Program-made: the position numbers and the translations under genes
From: Fimbriimonadaceae bacterium
GTDB taxonomy: Bacteria > Armatimonadota > Fimbriimonadia > Fimbriimonadales > Fimbriimonadaceae
Assembly: GCA_014380605.1 (NCBI GenBank)
Contig: JACMJO010000059.1
Coordinates: 1 to 8,217 of the forward strand
Direction: 5' to 3'
Length of the DNA stretch: 8,217 nucleotides
Part shown: piece by piece, positions 1 to 7,400 of the stretch
Layout: every line of letters begins with the position of its first letter
Numbering within the stretch: the stretch's first letter is position 1
Notes under the pieces: generated by a model
What the model was told of the DNA's origin: nothing
What the model saw: the letters and a program-made list of their open reading frames with translations, nothing else
Databases searched by the model: none

Positions 1-17
1 ATTCATTGCCGCTTTCA

Positions 18-39
18 TCAGCGCGATTCATCGCGCTGA
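18..39. repeat. Perfect 10-bp inverted repeat with 2-base centre
   Basis: TCAGCGCGAT (18-27) is followed after two bases by its exact reverse complement ATCGCGCTGA (30-39). As RNA it would fold into a 9-bp stem with a UUCA loop. On the plus strand the sequence after it is pyrimidine-rich (TCTCTGTTCTTC) but has no true T-run. It could be the terminator of a gene to the left of the window or a dimeric-regulator operator upstream of the dioxygenase gene; the sequence alone does not decide. Confidence 0.5.
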
Positions 40-55
40 ATCTCTGTTCTTCAAG

Positions 56-70
56 CTAGACTGTCAACTC
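56..70 (+). repeat. Short dispersed motif CTAGACTGTCAACTC
   Basis: This 15-mer matches 1970-1984 at 14 of 15 positions; the second site is part of the heptamer array beside the secreted-protein gene. The first eight bases, CTAGACTG, recur at 145-152 just before the dioxygenase start. All three sites are in gene-free DNA, which suggests a family of degenerate heptamer-type repeats rather than coding sequence. The similarity is seen directly; the family is inferred. Confidence 0.35.
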
Positions 71-138
71 CACTCCAACCCAAAATACAGACCACTAACG
101 GCGGAATCAAACAACCCGCAAGTCCACGCAACCTGGCT

Positions 139-144
139 TACAAT
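139..144 (+). promoter_or_regulatory. Candidate -10 box (TACAAT) of the dioxygenase gene
   Basis: TACAAT differs from the TATAAT consensus at one base and ends 9 bases before the ATG at 154. Transcription starting about 7 bases downstream would give a leaderless or nearly leaderless mRNA. There is no Shine-Dalgarno-like sequence before this ATG, which fits. No good -35 hexamer is visible at 16-18 bases spacing. Confidence 0.45.
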
Positions 145-153
145 CTAGACTGC

Positions 154-1164
154 ATGTCGACGCAGACTCAATTCCGACTCTCGCCCGAGCAACTCCAAGC
201 CTTCCACACCGACGGCTACGTGGTGGTGGACGACCTCTTCAGCGATGAAGTCCTGCAACCCGTCATCGACGAGATCAGCGAGGAGCTGGACAAGCGCGCG
301 ACAGAAGCCGTCGCCAATGGCGAACTCACCCGCGATTACCGCGAGTACGGCTTCGAGCATCGCCTGGCCCATATCAATCGAGAAAACGACCGAATCGCCA
401 AGTCCATGTGGGATTTCAAGGTTGTTCTGCCCTCCTTCTTCGGCCTAATGACCAACCCCAACCTCCTCGACGTGGCCGAGCAGCTTTGTGGGGAAGAGCT
501 GATCGCCTCCAGCGTTTATCGGCTGCGTCCAAAGGTGCCCAGCCACAACTGGAGCCCGGTGCCTTGGCATCAGGACAGCGGCTACTTCGAGCCGTTCTGC
601 GATAAGTCGCTGATCCTCACGGTTTGGCTTCCCTTGGTGGACGCCGACGAGGAGCGCGGATGCATGTGGGTAATTCCTGGCATGCAGAATGGGGAAGTCC
701 TGCCCCACCAGCCTGATAGCCGGGCTCACTATCTAGAGATCGAGGAGAAGCACTTCGGCGGTCGAAAGGCGATCTGTTGCCCGGTCAAAAAAGGCGGCGT
801 CTTGCTGATGACGAACCGCACGCCTCACGCCAGCTTTGAAAACAAGTCGGATATCGTTCGGTGGTCCATGGACCTTCGGTATCAGAGCGCGGCGTTGCCG
901 ACCAACGCCAACATAAGCAGATTGCCGGGAGAGGCTATCGCCATTCCCGAGGGTAGTGTTCCACTGGCTTGTAATCCGCCAGAACCTGACTTTTTAGTGC
1001 GAAGCAAAGCCCGACCGAATGAAGTGATGCAGACCGCGGAGCAGTTCCTCGCTCTAAGGGCTAACCACAAATTCGCGCCCGCAACCGATCGCTGGAACTA
1101 CTCGGTCGCCGATAGAAAAGATGAGCTAGGCGGCTACCCACACGCTCCCGGGAAGCAAGCCTAA
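154..1164 (+). CDS. Phytanoyl-CoA dioxygenase (PhyH) family Fe(II)/2-oxoglutarate oxygenase
   Basis: Predicted soluble 336-residue non-haem iron oxygenase that would couple oxidative decarboxylation of 2-oxoglutarate to hydroxylation of an unidentified small substrate. The N-terminus has the usual PhyH opening (FHTDGYVVVDDLFSDEVL, about residues 17-34). The iron triad is visible: H139 and D141 in PWHQDSGYF, and H225 in NRTPHASFEN. R236 in VRWSMDLRY is the likely 2-oxoglutarate-binding arginine. Length is normal for the family and all key residues are present, so it should be active. Bacterial PhyH proteins act on very varied substrates, so the name does not imply phytanoyl-CoA. The ATG at 154 has no Shine-Dalgarno sequence but a TACAAT box lies 9 bases upstream. 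It stands alone, converging on the next gene. No signal peptide or membrane segment is seen. Confidence 0.93.
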   Translation: MSTQTQFRLSPEQLQAFHTDGYVVVDDLFSDEVLQPVIDEISEELDKRATEAVANGELTRDYREYGFEHRLAHINRENDRIAKSMWDFKVVLPSFFGLMTNPNLLDVAEQLCGEELIASSVYRLRPKVPSHNWSPVPWHQDSGYFEPFCDKSLILTVWLPLVDADEERGCMWVIPGMQNGEVLPHQPDSRAHYLEIEEKHFGGRKAICCPVKKGGVLLMTNRTPHASFENKSDIVRWSMDLRYQSAALPTNANISRLPGEAIAIPEGSVPLACNPPEPDFLVRSKARPNEVMQTAEQFLALRANHKFAPATDRWNYSVADRKDELGGYPHAPGKQA

Positions 1165-1171
1165 GGCAGGA

Positions 1172-1201
1172 CCGCCCGGCCCCCAAAAGGAGGCCGGGCG
1201 G
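1172..1201. terminator. GC-rich hairpin between convergent genes
   Basis: CCGCCCGGCC (1172-1181) pairs perfectly with GGCCGGGCGG (1192-1201) around a 10-base loop. It begins 7 bases after the dioxygenase stop and ends 8 bases before the stop of the oppositely oriented ferritin-like gene, so it probably serves as a shared bidirectional terminator or 3'-end stabiliser. Neither side carries a T-run, so it is not a textbook intrinsic terminator. Confidence 0.7.
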
Positions 1202-1209
1202 ACAGCTAC

Positions 1210-1749
1210 TTACTTAGCCGAGCCGGCTTTGGCCCGCTTGTCCGAACCGGAGGCGCTGGCTGCCGCTTCGTTGATCATTCCGTCCGCAAGGTCGGTGAGC
1301 TTTTGGTCGGTCTCGCCTTCTTCATCCAGAGTCTCCTGAAGGAGTTCGGCATGATCTTCGAACCCTAGAAGTCGGGCAAAGTTTCGCGCGGTTCCATAGC
1401 CCGCCATCTCGTAGTGCTCAACCTTTTGGGCGGCACCGATCAGGCCAGCATCCAGAACCTCTGGTTCTTTCACGGATTCGATCAGCTCTGCGCCCTCTTC
1501 AAGCAACCCTTCCATCGCCACGCAGTGGTGGCCGGTCGGCTTCTCGCCCAAGCCCTGAAAGATCTGCTTAAGTCGCTCGATCTGGCCATTGGTTTGGGCC
1601 AAATGCTCTTCAAAGCCGTTCTTCAGCTCGTCCGAATTGGCGGCTTTCGCCATCTTCGGCAATGCTTTGGTGATCTGGGTCTCGGCGCTATAAAGGTCGC
1701 GCAGGCTTTCAACGTAAAGGTCGTTCATCGATTTGATTGCGGTTGACAT
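1210..1749 (-). CDS. DUF892 / YciE-YciF-type ferritin-like protein
   Basis: Predicted 179-residue four-helix ferritin-like protein of the DUF892 family (YciE/YciF-type), linked in other bacteria to general, osmotic and oxidative stress; its biochemical activity is not settled. The opening (MNDLYVESLRDLYSAETQI, residues 8-26) is diagnostic. Candidate di-metal ligands are E23, E48 and H49 (FEEHL), then E111, H112 and E114 (KVEHYEMA), and E143/E144 in the last helix. Residues 160-179 are a low-complexity Ala/Ser/Lys tail, possibly disordered. The frame opens 10 codons earlier (ATG at 1779), but 1749 is preferred because GGAGAG sits 5 bases upstream and the family normally begins here. It is the only gene in the window with a clear Shine-Dalgarno site. 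Monocistronic in appearance; no convincing promoter found. Confidence 0.93.
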   Translation of the reverse strand: MSTAIKSMNDLYVESLRDLYSAETQITKALPKMAKAANSDELKNGFEEHLAQTNGQIERLKQIFQGLGEKPTGHHCVAMEGLLEEGAELIESVKEPEVLDAGLIGAAQKVEHYEMAGYGTARNFARLLGFEDHAELLQETLDEEGETDQKLTDLADGMINEAAASASGSDKRAKAGSAK

Positions 1750-1754
1750 TTCTT

Positions 1755-1760
1755 CTCTCC
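1755..1760 (-). promoter_or_regulatory. Ribosome binding site GGAGAG deciding the DUF892 start
   Basis: On the minus strand GGAGAG is followed by AAGAA and then ATG at 1749. This spacing supports the internal ATG over the upstream in-frame ATG at 1779. Confidence 0.7.
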
Positions 1761-1900
1761 ATTCCTCGGAATCCAACATTTTGAGATTCCAGGTATTCGG
1801 ACGAGGTTAGGCGCAAATCCGACGAACACATACGGTCCGCTCCGCATCAGAAAACTCTAAAAAACCCTCGGCTTAAAGGTCGGCGCCATCCTGCCTGCCC

Positions 1901-1930
1901 CGCCGAAGGGAATCGAAGATCGGGGGGCCT
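1901..1930 (+). repeat. Dispersed intergenic repeat, copy A
   Basis: This 30-base stretch aligns to 4125-4156 with one mismatch and two single-base indels. The core AATCGAAGATCGGG is identical in both. Both copies lie in gaps between minus-strand genes and in the same orientation. Similarity stops abruptly outside the block. No other copy was found in the window. The gap 1750-2002 otherwise holds only the DUF892 upstream region and the heptamer array. Confidence 0.65.
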
Positions 1931-1967
1931 CACCCACTTGGAACATTGTCCGCTCACAACTCCTCCG

Positions 1968-2002
1968 CTCTAGACTCTCAACTCTCAACTCGAAACTCGA
2001 AA
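1968..2002 (+). repeat. Heptanucleotide tandem array (five units)
   Basis: Five consecutive 7-base units sharing the frame CTC-N4: one CTCTAGA, two CTCTCAA and two CTCGAAA. Looser units (CTCACAA at 1953-1959, then an 8-base CTCCTCCG) precede them. The array ends at the base next to the stop codon of the secreted-protein gene, so it is the first sequence of that gene's 3' untranslated region. It recalls the short tandemly repeated repetitive heptamers known from cyanobacteria, but relationship to those is not implied. Confidence 0.7.
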
Positions 2003-2590
2003 CTACCCAGGCTTCTTCTCTTGCTTGATCCCAAACCAAAGATCGTCGATCGCAAAGTCGTTGCCGAGTTCACTGGTATTCGTGTTGACAATCTTGATAT
2101 CGACGCTCCTCGCGCCATCCGATTTCCAGGGAATCGTGAACTTGCCCCAGTGGCCGCCCTTTGCGTCGACCTTATAAACTGCACCGGTGGGCTTGCCGTC
2201 GATATAGATTTGAAACCGGCCCGGGGTGAGGTCGGTGGCGGTACCATCGTGCGGATTCATGCTCCAGGAAGCCGCCCAGCCCGTGAATTCGTAGGTCAGG
2301 CCCGCCGCAACCTTCACTCTCGCTTCCCAGATCGAGTCGTTCGCGAACGAGCCGCCGTTCACGATCATCATTCTCCCTTTGCCCGAAGTGTGGTCGCCCA
2401 TGCTAAACCCGCCACCATGGTGCTTCTTCGGATCGTCGCCAACCACATAGGTTCCTTCCTTATATATGTCTTCCGAGAAGGAATAGTGCGTGGTGAACCC
2501 CTTCACGCCCAGGCTGAAGTCTCCGTTGTAGACCAGGTTCTTCGGAGCCGCCTGGGGAGCAAGAATGGCGGAGGCAAGCAGACAGAGCAT
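2003..2590 (-). CDS. Small secreted carbohydrate-binding-like (CBM4/9-type jelly-roll) protein
   Basis: 195-residue protein, probably exported. A short hydrophobic N-terminus (MLCLLASAILAPQAAP) looks like a signal peptide with likely cleavage near A14-A15, although it lacks a basic n-region. The mature part opens with NLVYNGDFSLG (18-28) and closes with FAIDDLWFGI, the start and end signatures of galactose-binding-fold modules such as CBM4/9. Aromatics and a WSMNPHDG segment in the middle fit a beta-sandwich. There is no catalytic domain, so a binding or structural role is inferred; the ligand is unknown. The ATG at 2590 is the only standard start: the frame runs upstream to a stop inside the kinase gene without another ATG, GTG or TTG. 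A perfect TATAAT ends 6 bases before it, indicating a leaderless message. Confidence 0.72.
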   Translation of the reverse strand: MLCLLASAILAPQAAPKNLVYNGDFSLGVKGFTTHYSFSEDIYKEGTYVVGDDPKKHHGGGFSMGDHTSGKGRMMIVNGGSFANDSIWEARVKVAAGLTYEFTGWAASWSMNPHDGTATDLTPGRFQIYIDGKPTGAVYKVDAKGGHWGKFTIPWKSDGARSVDIKIVNTNTSELGNDFAIDDLWFGIKQEKKPG

Positions 2591-2596
2591 CGGATC

Positions 2597-2602
2597 ATTA
2601 TA
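2597..2602 (-). promoter_or_regulatory. TATAAT -10 box, leaderless-type promoter of the secreted-protein gene
   Basis: A consensus TATAAT lies in the 22-base gap between the kinase stop (2613) and the ATG at 2590, with only GATCCG between box and start codon. A transcript beginning at the usual distance would start at or next to the A of the ATG. There is no room for a ribosome binding site and none is seen. No clear -35 element is present in the end of the kinase gene. Confidence 0.6.
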
Positions 2603-2612
2603 CAGGCGGCAG

Positions 2613-3941
2613 TCACGACGCCATTCTAAATGAGAAGCAGGTCTTGCCTTCTGCCGACTCCACCGTTAGTTGGCCCTTGTGAACTCTTGCAATCTCGGAC
2701 GCGATGTAGAGTCCCAGCCCCAAGCCGCTGTTCCCCGGAACGGCTTCTCCCCGCGCAAACGGTTCAAAGAGATTGGCCATGACTTCCGGAGGAATCGTCG
2801 TTCCTTCGTTCGCGACCGACATCTCAAACGCGCCATCCCCAGTTCGCGCATTCACTCGAATAGGGCTCGAGCGATCTCCATGGGCGAGAGCGTTGGCGAG
2901 AAGATTCGACAGCATTTGGCTGATCCGCGCGCTGTCGCAGACCACAGGCGTTTCGATCGCGCATTCCCAGTGAATGACGCGCTCCGGCCAAGCGATCTGT
3001 AGTTCGCGAACCACTTGCCCCAGGGCTTCGCCCAGTCTCCTCTCGGAGATCGGATAGTAGGAGATGCCGCCGCCAAGCCGCCCACGAGCCAGGTCGAGAA
3101 CGTTATCGATAAGCTCGGTGATTCGAGCGACGCTCCGTTTGATGGTTCCGATAACTTCCATCCCGTCTGGGGTTTGGGGAAGCAGCCCAAGCACCTCGGA
3201 GCCTGACTGAATGGCGGCGAGCGGATTGCGGAGGTCGTGTCCCAACACCGCGATGAACTGCTCTCGAAGCTTGGCGGCTTCACGTTCGCTTAGGAGCGCC
3301 GCGCTGCTGGCCGCCATTTGTCCTTCGGCATCGATATGCATCGCAATGAGATCGGCGAACAGGTGAAACATGCCGATGATCTCAGGCGTGTTGACTTTGG
3401 CGGGCCGGGGGTCGATGGCGCAGAGGGTGCCAAAGAAATGTCCGCTGGCGAGCGTAATGGGGACCGAAATATAGCTTTCGAAGCCGTACAGTTTTGGCGT
3501 TGGATGGCCGCAAAACACATCATCTTCGGAAGCATGGTCGATCACCACCGCCTGGCCAGACTCCCGAATCTCATTACAGATCGTGGTCGCGATCTGAAGT
3601 TCGGCGCCCGGAAGCAGGCCAAAAGCAATCTCGTCCCGCACTGCACACGCAATCCACTGGGTTTCGGTGACTCGCGCTACCGCTGAAAATCCAAGCCCGG
3701 TCATGCGACACACGACTTCGAGGATTTTATGCACCGCACCGATTCGATTGATCGAGTCAACGACCCTCGCGATCCCCTCCTCCGGTTTCCTTTCGAGACT
3801 ATCCAACTGTGCCAAGTCTACTGGACGAGCGTTTCCAATTGGTGTCGTTGATTCGTTCAGTTGCGAGTCCGTGCGGACCGAGATATTGGCGTCCATCTCT
3901 TGGATCGGGTGTAGCCCGCGCCTAAGCCCTTCTGTGTTCAT
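2613..3941 (-). CDS. GAF-domain sensor histidine kinase (soluble, orphan)
   Basis: 442-residue cytoplasmic two-component sensor kinase. Residues 1-50 are unassigned. A GAF domain spans about 60-205, with the family's YGFESYISVPI stretch (152-162) and GTLCAIDPRP (171-180). A linker helix (206-228) leads to the HisKA dimerisation domain with the H-box GHDLRNPL, phosphoacceptor H235. The ATPase domain has an N-box (QMLSNLLANALAHG, 342-355), a G1-like NEG (378-380) in place of DxG, an F-box LFEPFARG (391-398) and G2 SGLGLGLYI (405-413). The NEG variant occurs in many active GAF/phytochrome-type kinases, so activity is expected. No membrane segment, PAS or receiver domain is present, and no response regulator is adjacent. 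The GAF ligand cannot be told. The start at 3941 has GAGG 7 bases upstream; M16 is a less likely alternative. Confidence 0.93.
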   Translation of the reverse strand: MNTEGLRRGLHPIQEMDANISVRTDSQLNESTTPIGNARPVDLAQLDSLERKPEEGIARVVDSINRIGAVHKILEVVCRMTGLGFSAVARVTETQWIACAVRDEIAFGLLPGAELQIATTICNEIRESGQAVVIDHASEDDVFCGHPTPKLYGFESYISVPITLASGHFFGTLCAIDPRPAKVNTPEIIGMFHLFADLIAMHIDAEGQMAASSAALLSEREAAKLREQFIAVLGHDLRNPLAAIQSGSEVLGLLPQTPDGMEVIGTIKRSVARITELIDNVLDLARGRLGGGISYYPISERRLGEALGQVVRELQIAWPERVIHWECAIETPVVCDSARISQMLSNLLANALAHGDRSSPIRVNARTGDGAFEMSVANEGTTIPPEVMANLFEPFARGEAVPGNSGLGLGLYIASEIARVHKGQLTVESAEGKTCFSFRMAS

Positions 3942-4012
3942 CTGCGGCCCTCTGCGGTGCCTTCACAAGAGACCTCAAGCGTTTCTTAGACCCAATCTGA
4001 TCCGAACGACAG

Positions 4013-4042
4013 AATATACAAGTTGACAAAATCGCATTTCAG
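4013..4042 (-). promoter_or_regulatory. Weak candidate promoter of the histidine kinase gene
   Basis: On the minus strand CTGAAA (4042-4037) and TATATT (4018-4013) are separated by 18 bases, each a partial match to the sigma-70 hexamers. Transcription would begin near 4006, leaving a leader of about 65 bases before the ATG at 3941. It overlaps a better plus-strand promoter, so the two would compete. Confidence 0.3.
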
Positions 4043-4052
4043 AACCTTATAG
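4023..4052 (+). promoter_or_regulatory. Sigma-70-like promoter pointing into a gene-free region
   Basis: A perfect TTGACA (4023-4028) is followed after 17-18 bases by CTTATA/TTATAG (4046-4052). Transcription would start near 4058 and run through the dispersed repeat copy B towards the 3' end of the mannosidase gene, antisense to it. An 81-codon frame starts at ATG 4055, too close to the -10 box to lie intact in such a transcript, so the product would more likely be untranslated RNA. Confidence 0.4.
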
Positions 4053-4124
4053 GTATGAAGCAAAGAATCTTGCCTTCTCGCCTCTACTTTTCCCGTAAAA
4101 GGCTGGGGAGAAAGCCGAAGATCG

Positions 4125-4156
4125 CGCCGCAGGGCAATCGAAGATCGGGAGGGCCT
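4125..4156 (+). repeat. Dispersed intergenic repeat, copy B
   Basis: Second copy of the element at 1901-1930, 32 bases long with an extra C after AGGG and an extra A within the G-run. Orientation relative to the flanking minus-strand genes is the same as for copy A. It sits about 185 bases upstream of the kinase start and about 265 bases beyond the mannosidase stop. Confidence 0.65.
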
Positions 4157-4384
4157 GGGGATAGAGGGTTTGAACTTGAAAGGTCATCCCAGTCTGACGT
4201 CTTCGTCCCTCGTCCCAAGGCCCTGGTCCGCTGGTCCAACTTCAACAATCTCGCCCACATACGTGGTAGGGCCAAAAACGTGCGGTTGCGAGGAACCTAA
4301 AAACGGACGGAACAACCCTAGAAATTGAACCTAGTGCACAAATAACCGGAAATTCAGTTCCCCGCAGTTGAGAAACGAGTTCAA

Positions 4385-4398
4385 CCCAGTGGTCTGGG
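4385..4398 (-). terminator. Weak hairpin after the mannosidase gene
   Basis: CCCAG and CTGGG form a 5-bp stem with a 4-base loop, 22 bases beyond the mannosidase stop. On the minus strand it is followed by TTGAACTCGTTTCTC, which is only moderately T-rich. A competing 6-bp stem pairs GTCTGG (4392-4397) with CCAGAC (4415-4420) next to the stop codon. Either could mark the transcript end, but neither is strong. Confidence 0.3.
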
Positions 4399-4419
4399 AT
4401 CTATAAGCCTCAATCCAGA

Positions 4420-7400
4420 CTAAACCTTGATCCGCAGCGTGATGATCTCGAACGGCTTGTAGTCCACCGGGACCGCGCCATCGAGCATCTCGATCTCCTG
4501 GAGCACGGTTTCCTCAAAATCGCACAGGGACGCCGACTTGATCGGGAGGGCGCAAGACAGCTCAGCTCGACCGCGGGCGTTGTGGCACTCGTACAGCCGC
4601 ACGATCAGGTCGTTGTTATCCTCCGCCTTCTTCACCGCCTCGATCACGATGTTCCGATCGTCGCAGTGCATGAGGGGAGGCAGCGCGCCGTTCTCGCCCC
4701 GCTTGGGATTGAGGAACGCATGCCGCACCGGCGCATTCAGGGCATAGGCCGACTGCACCACGCCCGCATAGTTGTAGGGGCCGTAGTGGGGTAGCAGCAC
4801 GTAGGCAAACCGATGCCGCCCCATGTCGCACTCGGGATCGGGGGCCTTGGGCGAGCGCAGCAGGGACATCCGCATCACGTTGCCGTTCACATCGTGCCCA
4901 TACTTGGAATCATTCAGGAGCGCGATCCCCTGGTCGCCTTCGCAGACATCCACCCACTTCTGTGCGCAAACCTCGAACCGGGCCATGTCCCAGCTCGTGT
5001 TGTAGTGGGTCGGCCGCTCGACGTTGCCGAACTGGATTTCGTAGGTCGCCCGCGCCGCGTTCACGTTCACTGGGAACGCGACCTTGAGCATCTTGTCCTC
5101 CTCGTGCCAGTCGATCTCGGTATCGAAGCGAATTCCGGGAGTCGGGCCTAAGCTGATTCGCTGGCGAATCGTGGACTTGCTGAACCGCTTCACGACCTCC
5201 GCCGCCACGCGCACGGGCCCGCGCTCGACGATCTCGAAGCTCTCGCTCTTGACGAGGTCGATGGCGGTCTCGTAGGCGAAGACGTCCACATCCCAAGCGC
5301 TCCAAAACAGGGGCTTGTCTTCCAGCAGTTGGAACATGTTGGCGAGCTTGCCCGGCTCGATGAATTCGCTTCCGTCTTCCAGGCTCTCGATGCTCGTGAT
5401 GTTGCCGTTGGTATCGAATCGGACCGACCATTCGTGGTTTTCGATCCGCCGCGCGCCCGCCTTCAGGCGATTCTTGGACTTCATGGGAACGTCGCAAAGA
5501 TCGGCCACCGAAACCGTGCCCAACGCCGTGTGGGGAGTCTGGAAGATGAGTTTGCGCTCGCCGAACTCCTCGACCAGTTGAACCGGCATCAACTCTTCGC
5601 CGGTCTCCAAGGCCGTCGGCGCCTCTGCTTCGGACCAGGGAATTTCGCCCTGGGTCGCAACCTGGGAGTTATGGAATAGCGCCACCGGCCGATCCATATC
5701 TTCCGTGTCCATCCGCTGTCCGATCTTTTTCAGGCTGTTCTCGACGATATGGTTGCCCATCTCCGCGATCTTCTTGTAGTCGATATCCGAATCACGATAG
5801 ACCTCGTTCACCGAGGAGCCGGGAATGATGTCGTGGAACTGGTTCAGCAAGACCAGTTTCCAAGCCGCTTCTATATCCTCCGCCGGGTAATCCTTGGGGA
5901 ACCCGGGACTGAAGCAAGCCAGCAGTTCGGCGTCTCGAAGCAGGAACTCGCTGACGCGATTGCCCTTCTTATTGGCGGCTTGGCTGGTGTAGGTGCCCCG
6001 GTGGAGCTCCAAATACAGCTCGCCTACCCATGTGGCCAAGTCCTTGGACTTGGACTTCGCTTCCCGGAAGAAATCGATCGCCCGCTTGCCCGCTAGCATT
6101 TCGGGGTAGTTCGGGGCGAGACGTCCGCGTCGGATGAATTCCAGGTGCCGCTCGGTTGGTCCACCCCCGCCGTCGCCATGGCCAAAGATGTAAAGCGATT
6201 GGTCGGCGCGGGCGTGGTCTTTGTAATTCTTGACCGACTTGAGGACTTCGTTCGGTTCGCCGCTGGCGTTGTAGGTGTCGGCGGGCGGGAAGTGGCTCCA
6301 AACCTTGGTCCCGTCGATCCCCTGCCACCAAAACGTGTGGTGCGGAAACTTGTTGAACTGGTTCCAACTGATCTTCTGGGTGAGGAAGTATTTGATGTTG
6401 AATTTCTGAAGAATCTGGGGAAGGGCGGCCGAGTATCCGAAGACATCGGGAAGCCACATGTCGTGGGTTTCAAAATCCAGCTTGTCCCGAAAATAACGCC
6501 GACCGTAAAGGAACTGCCGAACGAGCGACTCCGCTCCGGTCAGATTACAGTCCGCCTCCACCCACATCGAGCCCACCGGCTCCCACTGCCCCCGCTTGAT
6601 CGCCGCCTTCACTCGCTCGTAAAGCTTGGGATACTCCTTCTCGAGCCACTCGTACTGGCTAGCCTGGGAATGCACGAACACGTACTCGGGGTACCGCTCC
6701 AGCAACCCAAGCTGAGTCGCGGTCGTGTGGGCCATCTTTTTCTTAGTGATCTCGATGGGCCACAGCCAAGCGGTATCCAAGTGGGCATGGCCCACGGGAT
6801 AAAGAGTGTGCTTGATGTCCCCGCTGAGCGAACCCATCGCATCGCGAAGAATCTTCCGGCATCGAGGAATGCTCTCCCGAATCGCGTCGCTGAAGGTGTT
6901 CGCGACGTCATAGAGCGCGCGCAGGATCACCGTGTAGCTCGGGTCTTCCTTGTCGATCGAATCGCACAGGTCGAGCGTGAACTCCACGTCGTATTTGAGG
7001 TCTTTGACCTCGCGGTCGATAACAACGACTTCGGCTTTTTGCACCTTCTCAACCAGCGCCTCGCGCTTTGGCTCTTTGCCGTGGACCCTAGTCTGAGGAT
7101 TGCTCGTGTAGACCTGAACGTACACCTCGATTCGCTTGTCTTTGGTTGCTTTAGAGCTGGGGAACATGGTTCCGTCAAGCCAGCCCATGTCGGTGTGGGC
7201 CCAGTCGATCCCGCACCAGGGGGAGTTGTCCTTCCAAACCGTCCGCTCGCCCCCAACTTCGGCGACCACGGCGATCTCCCGCTCATGCATGCTCGAGGGA
7301 ACGTCGCCGCTCAATCTAAACCAGAAGGTGGTGTATGCGGGCCCGTACTGAAAACCGGGCTCGACCAGTTTCCAAGCGCCTTTCTTGGCTTCGTTCTGGG

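Larger units (their letters stand above)
4053..4419. other. Gene-free stretch with candidate transcript and repeat copy B
   Basis: No convincing gene is present in 3942-4419. It contains the promoter pair above, the dispersed repeat (4125-4156), two CGAAGATCG words 23 bases apart (4116-4124 and 4139-4147), a CTGGTCC doublet near 4223-4238, and an AT-richer tail from 4298. AGGGCCT (4150-4156) can pair with AGGCCCT (4218-4224), extended by GGG/CCC across one bulged A, so a transcript could close into a large stem-loop. An 81-codon plus-strand frame (4055-4300) is rich in Arg/Lys and in AGA/AGG codons, has no recognisable family, and is probably not coding. Confidence 0.4.

Noticed and set aside
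2..147. Open plus-strand frame from the left edge to a TAG at 145-147, possibly a gene C-terminus
   Set aside because: Only 48 codons, no recognisable motif, and it runs through the inverted repeat and the CTAGACTG motifs. It cannot be told from chance without the left flank.
1750..1779. Upstream ATG giving a 189-residue DUF892 protein
   Set aside because: The internal ATG at 1749 has GGAGAG at good spacing and matches the usual family N-terminus.
1946..2629. 227-codon plus-strand frame
   Set aside because: Antisense to the secreted jelly-roll protein, which has a signal peptide, family motifs and a promoter; the plus frame has none.
4055..4300. 81-codon plus-strand frame starting with MKQRILPSRLYF
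   Set aside because: Built partly from the dispersed repeat, rich in AGA/AGG codons, no family, no Shine-Dalgarno site, and its ATG is too close to the -10 box of the only promoter.
4910..5497. 195-codon minus-strand frame rich in Arg, Gly and Pro
   Set aside because: Out-of-frame shadow of the mannosidase C-terminal region; composition is typical of a frame-shifted GC-rich gene.
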